Notes under the pieces: model-generated
The model's database searches: none
What the model saw: the letters and a program-made list of their open reading frames with translations, nothing else
Told to the model about the DNA's origin: nothing
In this document: positions 28,143 through 35,537 of the stretch, piece after piece
How positions within the stretch are numbered: position 1 is the stretch's first letter
Layout: each line of letters opens with the position of its first letter
Assembly: GCF_011067745.1 (NCBI RefSeq)
Contig: NZ_JAAMPJ010000004.1
Span: 372,001-436,000 of the forward strand
From: Lentzea alba
GTDB lineage: Bacteria > Actinomycetota > Actinomycetes > Mycobacteriales > Pseudonocardiaceae
Reading direction: 5' to 3'
DNA length: 64,000 nucleotides
Made by a program: the position numbers and the translations under genes

Positions 28143-29009
28143 TCACACCTCGCCGAGTTCGGCCGCGGTCGGCACCGGTCCGCCACCGTCGGGGATCGGC
28201 CGGCCGGAGTCGCGCCACCGCACCGCCGCGGGAAATCCGTGCTGCGCGGCGAAGTCCTGGAACCAGCGCCCCTCCGGCGAATGACGGGTGATCCCGTCGA
28301 ACAGCGTGGCGAGAACCTGGGTTCCGTGCAGCCCCATGTTGTCGTACGCCTGATTGATCATCAGCTTCTGCATGACGAGCTGGTTGATCGGCACGCCGGC
28401 GATGCGGTCGGCCAGCGCCTCCACCGCGTCGTCGAGCTCGGCGGCGGAAACGGCCTCCAGCACCAGCCCCCACGCCGCGGCGGTGGTGCCGTCGATGGTG
28501 TCGCCGGTCAGCAGCATCCGTTTGGCGCGTTCGGCACCGAGCCGGTAGACCCACATCGCCGTGGTCGGGCAGCCCCACACCCTGGCGGGCATGTAGCCGA
28601 TCCGCGCGTCCTCGGCCATCACCACCAGATCGCAGGACAACGCGATGTCGCTGCCACCGGCCACCGCGTACCCGTGGACCTTGGCGATGGTCGGCTTCAG
28701 CGAGCGCCACAGGCTGAAGAAGTCGTCCGTGTTGCGCTTCATGTGCTGGTAGTCCTTGATCGGATCCCAGACCGGCGGCTGCGTCAGGTCGCCCTGTTCG
28801 GCGTACTGCTTGAGGTCGTAGCCCGCGCTGAACGCCCGCCCGGCACCCTGCAGCACGATCACCCTGACCTCGGAGTCCTCGTTGGCCCGGTCGACCAGTT
28901 CGCCCAGCAGGCGGGCCAGCTCGGCCGTGATCGCGTTCAGCCGATCGGGCCGGTTCAGGGTGAGATACGCCTTGCGTTCCCGCACCTCGTAGCTGATCAG
29001 CTCGTTCAC
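28143..29009 (-). CDS. Crotonase-family enzyme lacking the canonical hydratase glutamates
   Basis: A 288-residue crotonase-superfamily protein. The CoA-binding and oxyanion segments are present (NRPDRLNAITAEL, GAGRAFSAGYDL, VHGYAVAGGSDIALSCDLVVMAEDA). The two catalytic glutamates of enoyl-CoA hydratase are not: the first position is Asp (GGSDIAL for GGCELAM) and the second is in IGYMPARVWG, where no acidic residue aligns. So it may not be a simple hydratase, though isomerase, hydrolase or lyase activity is open. The GTG at 29009 overlaps the tetR stop (GTGA), and the synthetase gene follows 6 bp later, so both probably act on the same CoA ester. Confidence 0.8.
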   Translation of the reverse strand: MNELISYEVRERKAYLTLNRPDRLNAITAELARLLGELVDRANEDSEVRVIVLQGAGRAFSAGYDLKQYAEQGDLTQPPVWDPIKDYQHMKRNTDDFFSLWRSLKPTIAKVHGYAVAGGSDIALSCDLVVMAEDARIGYMPARVWGCPTTAMWVYRLGAERAKRMLLTGDTIDGTTAAAWGLVLEAVSAAELDDAVEALADRIAGVPINQLVMQKLMINQAYDNMGLHGTQVLATLFDGITRHSPEGRWFQDFAAQHGFPAAVRWRDSGRPIPDGGGPVPTAAELGEV

Positions 29010-29647
29010 GTGTCGCTCCCGTCCACGTCCAGCGGGCGGCCGTCGAGGACGGCCCGCGCAATCGCCGCCCACTGCGTGAGCAGCCGTTCGGTGCCGCGCC
29101 GCTCGCCGCGCAGCACGTCGGAGATCGCCAGACCGCGCAGGAACTGCACGGTCATCGATGCCACCAGCGGGTAGCGCTCGCTCGCCACGAGGTCTTCGCC
29201 GAACACCTCGTCGACCACGCGGTAGAGGTCGCGGCGGGCCCGCTTTTCCTCGTGGCGCAGCACTTCCCGGAGCGCGTCGTCGGTGCGGGCGGCGGCCCAC
29301 AGCTCCAGCTCGGCGACGAACGCCGGACGCACCATGGAGGCGCCGAGCACCCTGACCGCGCGAGTCACGCGATCGAGCTCCGGGGACACCTCGGCCGAAG
29401 CCTGCGCCACGGCCGCCTCGTTGCGTTCCATCAACTCGCGGATCGTGGCGCCCAGCATCGCCTCGCGGGTCGGGAAGTGGTGCAGGAGCGCGCCCCGGCT
29501 GAACCCGCCGACCCGCTGCACCTCCACCGTCGTGGTCGCGGCCGGCCCGCGGTCGATCAGCAGCTCCACCGCCACCTGCACGATGCGCTGCCGCGTGGCT
29601 TCCCGCTGCGCGGCGCGCAGCCCGGAAGGTCGAGCGTCAGATGCCAT
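29006..29647 (-). CDS. TetR-family repressor of the crotonase/synthetase operon
   Basis: A 213-residue TetR regulator. The N-terminal helix-turn-helix (about residues 18-63) reads RQRIVQVAVELLIDRGPAATTTVEVQRVGGFSRGALLHHF; the C-terminal helical ligand domain has no recognisable specificity. It heads the minus-strand operon with the crotonase and acyl-CoA synthetase genes and is translationally coupled to the former. A perfect 12-bp palindrome 18 bp upstream of its ATG is a likely operator. By context the inducer may be an acyl-CoA or the free acid. Confidence 0.85.
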   Translation of the reverse strand: MASDARPSGLRAAQREATRQRIVQVAVELLIDRGPAATTTVEVQRVGGFSRGALLHHFPTREAMLGATIRELMERNEAAVAQASAEVSPELDRVTRAVRVLGASMVRPAFVAELELWAAARTDDALREVLRHEEKRARRDLYRVVDEVFGEDLVASERYPLVASMTVQFLRGLAISDVLRGERRGTERLLTQWAAIARAVLDGRPLDVDGSDT

Positions 29648-29664
29648 GGCCGGACCATTTCACC

Positions 29665-29676
29665 GTCAGGCCTGAC
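29665..29676. promoter_or_regulatory. Candidate TetR-family operator
   Basis: GTCAGGCCTGAC is a perfect 12-bp palindrome centred 23 bp upstream of the tetR-family start codon, in the 51-bp space after the HD-domain gene. Position and symmetry fit an autoregulatory TetR operator. A single short palindrome can occur by chance, so this is a prediction. Confidence 0.5.
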
Positions 29677-29698
29677 TGTCAACCGCGCGGTGGTCGCC

Positions 29699-30358
29699 TC
29701 AGCTGCGGGCCCAGCCTCGGCGCTCGCCCTCGTCGATCAGGTGCATGGCGGCCTCGAACAGCTTCGTCGAACCCTCGCCGATGGCCGCCTTGCGACTGCG
29801 CACGGCGTCCGCGGTGACGCCGGGGGTCCGCCAGGTGCCGCCCTTGGCCATCCAGTTGAGCAGCAGCGGTTGGAGGCGGTCCATGGCCTTCGCGAACCGC
29901 GCTTCCGGCGTCGTCCGCGCCTCGAACTCGTCCCACAGCGCCCGGAGCTGCGCCCCCGTGTCCTCGGGCAGGATGCCGAACAACCGGTCCGCGGCGGCCT
30001 CCTCGCGTTCCACCTGGCTCTTGCCCATCTCGGTGTCGTAGATCGGGGTGTCGCCCGCGTAGATCTCGACGAGGTCGTGCACCACCACGAGCTTGATCGT
30101 GTGGCCGACGTCGATCGGTTCGTCGGCGTACTCCGCGAGCACCATGACCATCAGTGCGAGGTGCCACGAGTGCTCCGCGTCGTTCTCCCGCCGCTCGGCC
30201 GCGGCGAGCGGGGACTGGCGCAGGATCGTCTTCAGCTTGTCGACCTCGATCAGGAACGTGAGGTGGTCGCGCAGCCGGGTGTCCAGACCGGACGGCAGCG
30301 GGTTGAGGTCGGCGAGCAGCTCTGCGTCAGAAGTGGTCACCTTGCCAGCATGACTCAT
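29699..30358 (-). CDS. HD-domain hydrolase (YfbR/HDDC2-like 5'-nucleotidase family)
   Basis: A 219-residue HD-domain protein. The metal site is visible: DAEHSWHLALMVMVLAEYAD (His of the first motif) and KLVVVHDLVEIYAGD (the His-Asp doublet). The organisation matches the HD_3 family, which includes 5'-deoxynucleotidases such as YfbR. The ATG at 30358 is chosen as the first Met outside the divergent promoter; a GTG at 30340 is also possible. It is divergent from the cupin gene, with 70 bp between the starts, and reads toward the TetR gene on the same strand. Confidence 0.75.
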   Translation of the reverse strand: MSHAGKVTTSDAELLADLNPLPSGLDTRLRDHLTFLIEVDKLKTILRQSPLAAAERRENDAEHSWHLALMVMVLAEYADEPIDVGHTIKLVVVHDLVEIYAGDTPIYDTEMGKSQVEREEAAADRLFGILPEDTGAQLRALWDEFEARTTPEARFAKAMDRLQPLLLNWMAKGGTWRTPGVTADAVRSRKAAIGEGSTKLFEAAMHLIDEGERRGWARS

Positions 30359-30428
30359 CAACGACGTCGATGAATTGTGCGAGGTATTGGCATTGGACGT
30401 CATACCGCGCCTGCTCCACGCTCAAGTC

Positions 30429-30980
30429 ATGACGCCGCAGACCTTCATCGACGACGTGGAACGCGTCCTCGACACCACCGACGACGAACACGAGATCACC
30501 AAACGGGTGGGCGAGCTGCTGTCCGACCTCCTGGCCGGCGACTACCGGCTCCCGTCCGAGTTCACCCGGCCGTCGGCCGAACACCACGTCAACTACCCAC
30601 TGCACATCGCGGCCGACCGCAGCTGGTCGTTGGCCGCAGTCGTCTGGAGTCCAGGCCAGCGCACGCCCGTGCACGGCCACGAGACGTGGGGCGTCGTCGG
30701 CATCTACGCGGGCGCTGAACGCGAGTACCGCTACGCCAAACCTGCCGCTGACGCGCGCGAGCCGTTGGTCCCGCTGGGTGACCAGGTGTGGGAACGCGGA
30801 CAGGTCACCGTGTGCTGCACGACCGACGACGACGTACACGCCGTTGCGGCCGTTGGTGACGTACCGACCGTGGGGATCCACGTCTACGGAGCGGACATCG
30901 GTGCCATCGAACGCCGTTTGTACGACCCGGAAACGGGGGCCGTGCGGTGGTTCGTTTCGGGCTGGAACACGCCGGAGTGA
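30429..30980 (+). CDS. Cysteine dioxygenase-family cupin
   Basis: A 183-residue cupin of the cysteine/3-mercaptopropionate dioxygenase family (non-haem iron thiol dioxygenases). The first iron-binding module reads TPVHGHETWGVVGIYAGAERE, giving two His plus Glu, and the second has DDVHAVAAVGD with the third His. Substrate (cysteine or another thiol) cannot be decided from sequence. The ATG at 30429 is the first in frame giving a normal-length protein; no strong Shine-Dalgarno is seen. It ends exactly where the convergent oxidoreductase gene ends. Confidence 0.75.
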   Translation: MTPQTFIDDVERVLDTTDDEHEITKRVGELLSDLLAGDYRLPSEFTRPSAEHHVNYPLHIAADRSWSLAAVVWSPGQRTPVHGHETWGVVGIYAGAEREYRYAKPAADAREPLVPLGDQVWERGQVTVCCTTDDDVHAVAAVGDVPTVGIHVYGADIGAIERRLYDPETGAVRWFVSGWNTPE

Positions 30981-31682
30981 TCAGCCGGCCAGGAACTCCT
31001 CCCACGTGCGGGTGCCGTGGTCGCCGTCCAGGGTCAGGTTCTGCCCGTCCCGGTAAGCCTTTCCGGCCTTGCCCGGCAGCCGCACCGGCACGGTGAGACG
31101 ACGTTTGCCCGCAGCGGTCAGGTAGTCCCGCACGAGCTGCTTCACGTCGTAGATCGCGGGGCCGGCGATGTCCGCGACGCGTCCGGCGGGCGCACCGAGG
31201 GCGAGCTCCACGATGCGCGCGGCCACGTCGCGTGTGTCGACCGGCTGCAGGCGCATGCCCGGCACCGGCACCAGAGGTAGCTTCGCGAGGCCGCGCACCA
31301 TCGTCAGCGTCAGGTCGTGGAACTGGGCGGCGCGCAGGACCGTGAACGGGATGCCCGAGCCGGCGATCGCCTCCTCGCAGGCGAGTTTGGTGCGCAGCCA
31401 CGTCAGCGGCACGGTGTCCGCGCCGATCACTGAGATGTAGACGAAGTGGCGCACGCCAGCACACGCCGCGAGCAGGTTGCGGGTCGCGATGTCGTCGCCC
31501 TTCTGACCGCCGGCGAGGTGCACCACGACGTCGGCGTCGATCCGGGGGACGTCGCCCGCCATCAGGTCGCAGGCGATGTCGCCGTGCCTGCTCAGCGTCG
31601 TGACCTCCGCGCCGGCCGCGCGCAACAGGGGCACCACGTGCCGGCCGAGAGTGCCGGTGCCGCCGGTGACGAGGATCTTCAC
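30981..31682 (-). CDS. NAD(P)-binding atypical SDR (COE-type partner of an ECF41 sigma factor)
   Basis: A 233-residue NmrA/atypical-SDR protein. The dinucleotide-binding motif is TGGTGTLGRHV at the N-terminus, followed by VVHLAGGQ, FVYISVIGAD and a substrate domain with RLQPVDTRDVAARIVELALG. GGAGGG precedes the GTG at 31682. It is divergent from an ECF41-type sigma gene; ECF41 factors are defined partly by neighbouring carboxymuconolactone-decarboxylase, oxidoreductase or epimerase (COE) genes, so this is very likely the sigma target. Substrate unknown. Confidence 0.8.
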   Translation of the reverse strand: MKILVTGGTGTLGRHVVPLLRAAGAEVTTLSRHGDIACDLMAGDVPRIDADVVVHLAGGQKGDDIATRNLLAACAGVRHFVYISVIGADTVPLTWLRTKLACEEAIAGSGIPFTVLRAAQFHDLTLTMVRGLAKLPLVPVPGMRLQPVDTRDVAARIVELALGAPAGRVADIAGPAIYDVKQLVRDYLTAAGKRRLTVPVRLPGKAGKAYRDGQNLTLDGDHGTRTWEEFLAG

Positions 31683-31713
31683 GATTACCCTCCAAGTGAG
31701 TCGTTGCCCGGTC

Positions 31714-31740
31714 GACCCGGCGGCGCTCGGGAACGTGACA
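31714..31740 (-). promoter_or_regulatory. ECF41-like promoter for the COE gene, putative
   Basis: On the minus strand, TGTCACG (31740-31734) followed after 16 nt by GGTC (31717-31714) resembles the reported ECF41 promoter TGTCACA-N16-CGTC, with one mismatch in each box. It would start transcription about 25 nt before the oxidoreductase GTG. Promoter recognition by the divergent sigma factor is inferred. Confidence 0.4.
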
Positions 31741-31769
31741 GGGTGTGCGTCAGGCCACAGGGGGAAGTG

Positions 31770-32597
31770 TTGATCGCGCAGTTCGAGCAGGAGCGCCCGC
31801 GGTTGCGGGCGATCGCTCACCGGATGCTGGGCTCGTTCGCCGAGGCCGACGACGCGCTGCAGGAGGCGTGGCTGCGGGTCGAGCGCGCCGACACGAGCGA
31901 GGTCGAGAACCCGGCGGCCTGGCTCACCACCGTGGTCGGCCGGGTGTGCCTGAACATGTTGCGCGACAGGCGAGAGCACGCGTTCGAGATGCCGGACCCG
32001 GTGATCGACACGCGGGAGGAGCCCGAGCAGCAGGCCGTGGCCAAGGACGAGGTCGGGCTGGCGATGTTGATCGTGCTGGACACGTTGAAGCCCGATGAGC
32101 GGTTGGCGTTCGTGTTGCACGACATGTTCGCTGTGCCGTTCGACGACATCGCGCCGTTGATCGACAAGACGCCCACGGCCACACGCCAGCTCGCGTCCCG
32201 TGCTCGCAAACGCGTGCAGGACCGGCCGCAGCCCAACGTCGACCTGCCGAAGCAGCGGGAAGTGGTGCAGGCGTTCCTCAAGGCGTCCAAGGAAGGCGAC
32301 CTGGAAGGACTGGTGTCCGTGCTGCACCCGGACGTCGTGCTGCGCGCGGGTGCCCTGGAGGTCATCGGCGGCCGGACCGTGGCCGGCCGGGCCAGCACGT
32401 TCCGCAAGTTCGCCACGACGGCGGAGGTCCAGTTCGCGCTCATCGGTGGCGAGGCGGGCTTCGTCAGCTGGGTCGACGGCGTGCTGTTCTCGGTCATGGC
32501 CTTCACCGTTCGCGACGGACAGATCGCCGCGATCCACGTGATCCAGGACAAGGAACAGCTGGCCGCACTTGTGCCGCGGCTCACTCGAAAAGGGTGA
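31770..32597 (+). CDS. ECF41-type RNA polymerase sigma factor with SnoaL-like C-terminal domain
   Basis: A 275-residue ECF sigma factor. Region 2 reads RPRLRAIAHRMLGSFAEADDALQEAWLRV, region 4 DERLAFVLHDMFAVPFDDIAPLIDKTPTATRQLASRARKRV, and about 100 extra C-terminal residues (PKQREVVQAFLKASKEGDLEGLVSVLHPDVV onward) form a SnoaL/NTF2-like domain that in ECF41 factors controls activity in place of an anti-sigma factor. The TTG at 31770 is preferred because AGGGGG lies 5 nt upstream; GTGs at 31767 and 31743 are alternatives. It is divergent from its presumed target, the COE oxidoreductase. Confidence 0.85.
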   Translation: MIAQFEQERPRLRAIAHRMLGSFAEADDALQEAWLRVERADTSEVENPAAWLTTVVGRVCLNMLRDRREHAFEMPDPVIDTREEPEQQAVAKDEVGLAMLIVLDTLKPDERLAFVLHDMFAVPFDDIAPLIDKTPTATRQLASRARKRVQDRPQPNVDLPKQREVVQAFLKASKEGDLEGLVSVLHPDVVLRAGALEVIGGRTVAGRASTFRKFATTAEVQFALIGGEAGFVSWVDGVLFSVMAFTVRDGQIAAIHVIQDKEQLAALVPRLTRKG

Positions 32598-32634
32598 CAG
32601 GACGGTGTCGCGGACGGGTGCGAACGTCCGCGGC

Positions 32635-33453
32635 ATGAAGCTCACCGATGAGGACTGCCTCGCCGAAACCCTCGAGTTCACCAGGAAGTTCCAACCGCGC
32701 GAGGCTCCGCTGGAGGTCCTGCGGCGCAACCGGCTCGGTGGCGACACCCCGCCGGTCCGGCTGCCGCAGGGCCGGGACCGCGTCGTCGCGGGCGTCGGGG
32801 TCAGGGTGTTCACACCGGACCGCGTCGACGGCGTCTACCTGCACGTGCACGGCGGTGGCTGGTCGTTCGGCTCCGCGGACGGGCAGGACGAGCGGTTGTG
32901 GAGGCTGGCCGAGGAGGCGCGGCTGGCCGTGGTGAGCGTCGAGTACCGCCTGGCTCCCGAGCACCCGTTCCCCGCCGCGCCCGACGACTGCGAGACGGTC
33001 GCGCGGTGGCTGGCCGAGCACGCCGAGGCCGAGTTCGGCACGAGCAGGCTGCTGATCGGCGGCGAGTCGGCGGGCGCGCACCTGAGCGTGTTGACCCTGC
33101 TCCGGGTGCCCGGGGTCTTCCGGGCGACGAACCTCGTGTTCGGTGCGTACGACCTGTCGAAGGGGACACCCAGCCAACAGCTGTTCACGCCGGGGATGAC
33201 GGCCGAACAGCGCCGTGACCCGGCGATCTCCCCGCTGTTCGCGGACCTGACCGGCCTGCCTCCCACCAGGATCGTCGTCGGGACCGAGGACCCGTTGCTG
33301 GACGACTCGTTGTCCTTGGCTCAACGGTGGAAGGCACCCGTGCAGCTCACTGTCGTCGCGGGCGCGATGCACGGCTTCACGCTGTATCCGCTGACCGTCA
33401 CCGAACGGGAACTGCGTCGCGAGCGGGACTTCTTGGCAGGATCAGCGTTGTGA
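32635..33453 (+). CDS. Alpha/beta hydrolase, hormone-sensitive-lipase family
   Basis: A 272-residue esterase-type alpha/beta hydrolase. The oxyanion motif LHVHGGGWSFGSADGQDE is at about residues 66-83, the nucleophile elbow GGESAGAHLS carries the catalytic Ser, the acid is Asp in GTEDPLLDD and the His is in GAMHGFTLYP. EYRLAPEHPFPAAPDD is typical of the HSL family, which favours short-chain esters. No signal peptide, so cytoplasmic. ATG at 32635, 37 bp after the sigma gene; an in-frame GTG at 32605 is possible. Its stop overlaps the WYL regulator start. Confidence 0.88.
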   Translation: MKLTDEDCLAETLEFTRKFQPREAPLEVLRRNRLGGDTPPVRLPQGRDRVVAGVGVRVFTPDRVDGVYLHVHGGGWSFGSADGQDERLWRLAEEARLAVVSVEYRLAPEHPFPAAPDDCETVARWLAEHAEAEFGTSRLLIGGESAGAHLSVLTLLRVPGVFRATNLVFGAYDLSKGTPSQQLFTPGMTAEQRRDPAISPLFADLTGLPPTRIVVGTEDPLLDDSLSLAQRWKAPVQLTVVAGAMHGFTLYPLTVTERELRRERDFLAGSAL

Positions 33454-34214
33454 ACCGCACTGCCCGGCTGTACGCGCTGGTGGAGGAGTTGCGTGCGGCG
33501 GCACCGAGGTTGTTGACGGTCGCAACGCTCGCCACACGGCTCGAAGTCAGCACCCGGACCGTGCAACGTGATCTGCAGGCCTTGATGGAGGCCGGCGTTC
33601 CGGTGCGGACCACTCCGGGACGGGGTGGAGGGTGGTCGATCGACCCGGCGATGACCCTGCCACCGATCCGCTTCACCCCGGAGGAGGCGTCGGCGCTGGC
33701 TCTCACGCTGGCCACGGCCGAAGGCGCGCACGCCCGCACGGCGTTCCAGAAGATCGCGGCGGTGATGAACGGTGCGGCATTGGCTGCGGCTGGTGAACTC
33801 GCCGCGCGCATCGTCGCACTGCCGTCGCGGACCGACGCCGGGGTCCGTGCCGCGGTCGACCACGCCGTGGCCACGAACACCGCGCTGCGCCTGACCTACA
33901 CCGACGCGTCCGGACGGGAGAGCGATCGGGTCGTGGAACCAGCCGGACTGCTCACCGCGAACGGCCGGTGGTACCTCATCGCGTGGTGCCGCACCCGGCG
34001 GGCCGGACGTGGGTTCCGCCTCGACCGGATCATCGCGGCGGCCACCACGCGTGACCATGCGCAGAGTCACGATCTGACCGAGTTGCTGCGGGGTTCGACG
34101 GCCGCCGACGCCACCCGACCGGCGACGCTGGACCCCCTGAATGCAGCAGTGGCCCCCTCGACGTCCTCAGGGCGACTAACAGGACGTGAGGGAGCCACTG
34201 CTCCAGAAGCGTGA
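33450..34214 (+). CDS. WYL-domain transcriptional regulator (DeoR/YafY type)
   Basis: A 254-residue regulator with an N-terminal winged helix (about residues 1-60; LEVSTRTVQRDLQALMEAGVPV) and a WYL ligand domain (about 145-200; RWYLIAWCRTRRAGRGFRLDRI). WYL proteins sense small ligands or nucleic acids. The GTG overlaps the hydrolase stop (GTGA), so the pair is probably coregulated. The last about 25 codons are encoded by one arm and loop of a long inverted repeat and do not resemble the family, so the original C-terminus may have been replaced. Confidence 0.8.
   Translation: MNRTARLYALVEELRAAAPRLLTVATLATRLEVSTRTVQRDLQALMEAGVPVRTTPGRGGGWSIDPAMTLPPIRFTPEEASALALTLATAEGAHARTAFQKIAAVMNGAALAAAGELAARIVALPSRTDAGVRAAVDHAVATNTALRLTYTDASGRESDRVVEPAGLLTANGRWYLIAWCRTRRAGRGFRLDRIIAAATTRDHAQSHDLTELLRGSTAADATRPATLDPLNAAVAPSTSSGRLTGREGATAPEA
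34145..34202. repeat. Long inverted repeat at the 3' end of the WYL gene (terminator-like)
   Basis: Arms 34145-34167 and 34181-34202 pair over 22 bp with one mismatch and one bulged base (left arm begins AGCAGTGGCCCCCTC, right arm ends GAGGGAGCCACTGCT), separated by a 13-nt loop. It lies inside the reading frame just before the WYL stop and only 17 bp from the convergent bldD stop. It can work as a bidirectional terminator; its length and in-frame position also suggest an inserted palindromic element. Confidence 0.7.
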
Positions 34215-34218
34215 GCGC

Positions 34219-34707
34219 TCAGTCTTCCTTCGCGGGGCGGGCCTCGGGAGGCAGCACCCCCCAGTCGATGAGCTGCTCGGTGAGCTCGCCCGGCGTCATG
34301 TCGTAGATGATCGCGAGCGAGCGCAGGTCCTCGGTGCGGATGGAGAGGACCTTGCCGTTGTAGTCACCGCGCTGCGACTGGATGGTCGCGGCGTAGCGGG
34401 CCAGCGGGCCGACCTTCTCGACCGGCAGCTGCTGGAGCCGTTCGAGGTTGATCACGATCTTGGTGGCCGGCTCGGCACCCGACGGCACGCGGCCCTCGGG
34501 CAGGAGCTCGGCGACGGGAACCCCGTAGAAGTCGGCCAGCTCGGCCAGCTTCTGCACGGTCACCGCGCGGTCACCGCGCTCGTAGGAGCCGACGACCACG
34601 GCCTTCCAGCGACCGCCGGACTTCTGCTCGACGCCGTGCAGGGACAGGCCCTGCTGCTGGCGGATAGCGCGGAGCTTGGCCCCCAGCGCCTTGGCGTAGT
34701 CGCCCAT
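34219..34707 (-). CDS. bldD: Developmental master repressor BldD
   Basis: A 162-residue BldD orthologue. The N-terminal XRE helix-turn-helix domain (AKALGAKLRAIRQQQGLSLHGVEQKSGGRWKAVVVGSYERGDR) is nearly the same as Streptomyces BldD. The C-terminal domain keeps the cyclic-di-GMP signature R-G-D-X8-R-X-X-D (Arg113-Gly-Asp115 and Arg124...Asp127), so dimerisation by c-di-GMP is expected. In Streptomyces it represses sporulation genes during vegetative growth. The ATG follows GGAG. Its promoter carries a BldD box, indicating autorepression. Location next to pyrR is conserved. Confidence 0.95.
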   Translation of the reverse strand: MGDYAKALGAKLRAIRQQQGLSLHGVEQKSGGRWKAVVVGSYERGDRAVTVQKLAELADFYGVPVAELLPEGRVPSGAEPATKIVINLERLQQLPVEKVGPLARYAATIQSQRGDYNGKVLSIRTEDLRSLAIIYDMTPGELTEQLIDWGVLPPEARPAKED

Positions 34708-34770
34708 GTGGCGGTTCTCCGTTCATTCGCCCCGTCAGCAGTACGGGCGTGCTGCGGGGAGGCTTAGATC

Positions 34771-34785
34771 GATACGCAGAGTAAT
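34771..34785. promoter_or_regulatory. BldD box (autoregulatory operator)
   Basis: GATACGCAGAGTAAT fits the BldD consensus NTNACNCWGNGTNAN at every specified base except the first T. It overlaps a perfect palindrome GAGTAATGATTACTC (34779-34793). It lies 64-78 bp upstream of the bldD start, where the Streptomyces protein is known to bind its own promoter. Confidence 0.7.
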
Positions 34786-34897
34786 GATTACTCGCCGTGG
34801 TCGACAGGTCAAGCTGATCTCAGGGAGAGACGCTCGCCACGCGGGCGACACCACTCGGACGGCTGACCGTCCGTAGGTGATACGGTGCAGGTCAGCC

Positions 34898-34960
34898 CGG
34901 CTGTAACCGGGTGTCCGACGTCCTTTAAGGACCCGTCCAGTGAGGCGGGGAAGGAGGTCC
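34898..34960 (+). promoter_or_regulatory. PyrR-binding leader controlling translation of the pyr operon
   Basis: The leader before pyrR has a short hairpin CCCGG/CCGGG (about 34902-34917), a hairpin GTCCTT-T-AAGGAC (34919-34931) and then a PyrR-type binding hairpin. In the last, GGACC (34929-34933) pairs with GGTCC (34956-34960), CCG (34933-34935) pairs with CGG (34946-34948), the terminal loop is TCCAGTGAGG and a purine bulge GAAGGA lies on the 3' side. GGAC (34929-34932) can pair in only one of the last two hairpins, so they exclude each other. The Shine-Dalgarno AAGGAGG is inside the 3' strand of the PyrR hairpin, so UMP-bound PyrR should block translation, as shown in Mycobacterium smegmatis. 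Confidence 0.75.
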
Positions 34961-34964
34961 AGCC

Positions 34965-35537
34965 GTGGCGTCACGTCAACGTGGCGCGACGGATCCGGCC
35001 GGGGATCGCGAGATCCTGTCGGCCGGTGACGTCGCGCGCACTGTCGCCCGAATGGCCCATCAGATCATCGAGAAGACCGCTCTCGATGCACCGAGCGCAC
35101 CCGACGTCGTCTTGATGGGTATTCCCAGCCGGGGAGCCCCTCTCGCGCGCCGTCTGGCCGCTAAGATCGCCGAATTTTCCGGCCGCCGGGTGCACGAAGG
35201 CACTCTGGACATCACGCTCTACCGCGACGACCTCCGCCGCGGCCCGACGAGGCCGCTGGAGACGACGAAGCTGCCCGAGGGCGGCATCGACGACAAGCTG
35301 GTCGTGCTCGTCGACGACGTGTTGTTCTCCGGCCGCACGATCCGCGCCGCGCTGGATGCGCTCAGAGACCACGGCCGTCCCCGCGCGGTGCAGCTCGCCG
35401 TGCTGGTCGACCGCGGCCACCGCGAACTGCCGATCCGCGCGGACTACGTGGGCAAGAACCTCCCGACGTCCAAGAACGAGGACGTCGTGGTCATGCTCGA
35501 CGAGTTCGACGGCCGCGACGGAGTGGTGCTGAAGTGA
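34965..35537 (+). CDS. pyrR: Bifunctional pyr operon regulator / uracil phosphoribosyltransferase PyrR
   Basis: A 190-residue PyrR, an RNA-binding regulator of pyrimidine genes with a PRTase fold. The PRPP-binding loop is [22 protein letters not shown]; other family segments are [26 protein letters not shown] and [12 protein letters not shown]. It senses UMP/UTP and binds the leader just upstream. The GTG at 34965 follows AAGGAGG at about 7 nt. It is the first of seven tightly packed genes (pyrR to pyrF), and its stop overlaps the pyrB GTG. Confidence 0.97.
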   Translation: MASRQRGATDPAGDREILSAGDVARTVARMAHQIIEKTALDAPSAPDVVLMGIPSRGAPLARRLAAKIAEFSGRRVHEGTLDITLYRDDLRRGPTRPLETTKLPEGGIDDKLVVLVDDVLFSGRTIRAALDALRDHGRPRAVQLAVLVDRGHRELPIRADYVGKNLPTSKNEDVVVMLDEFDGRDGVVLK

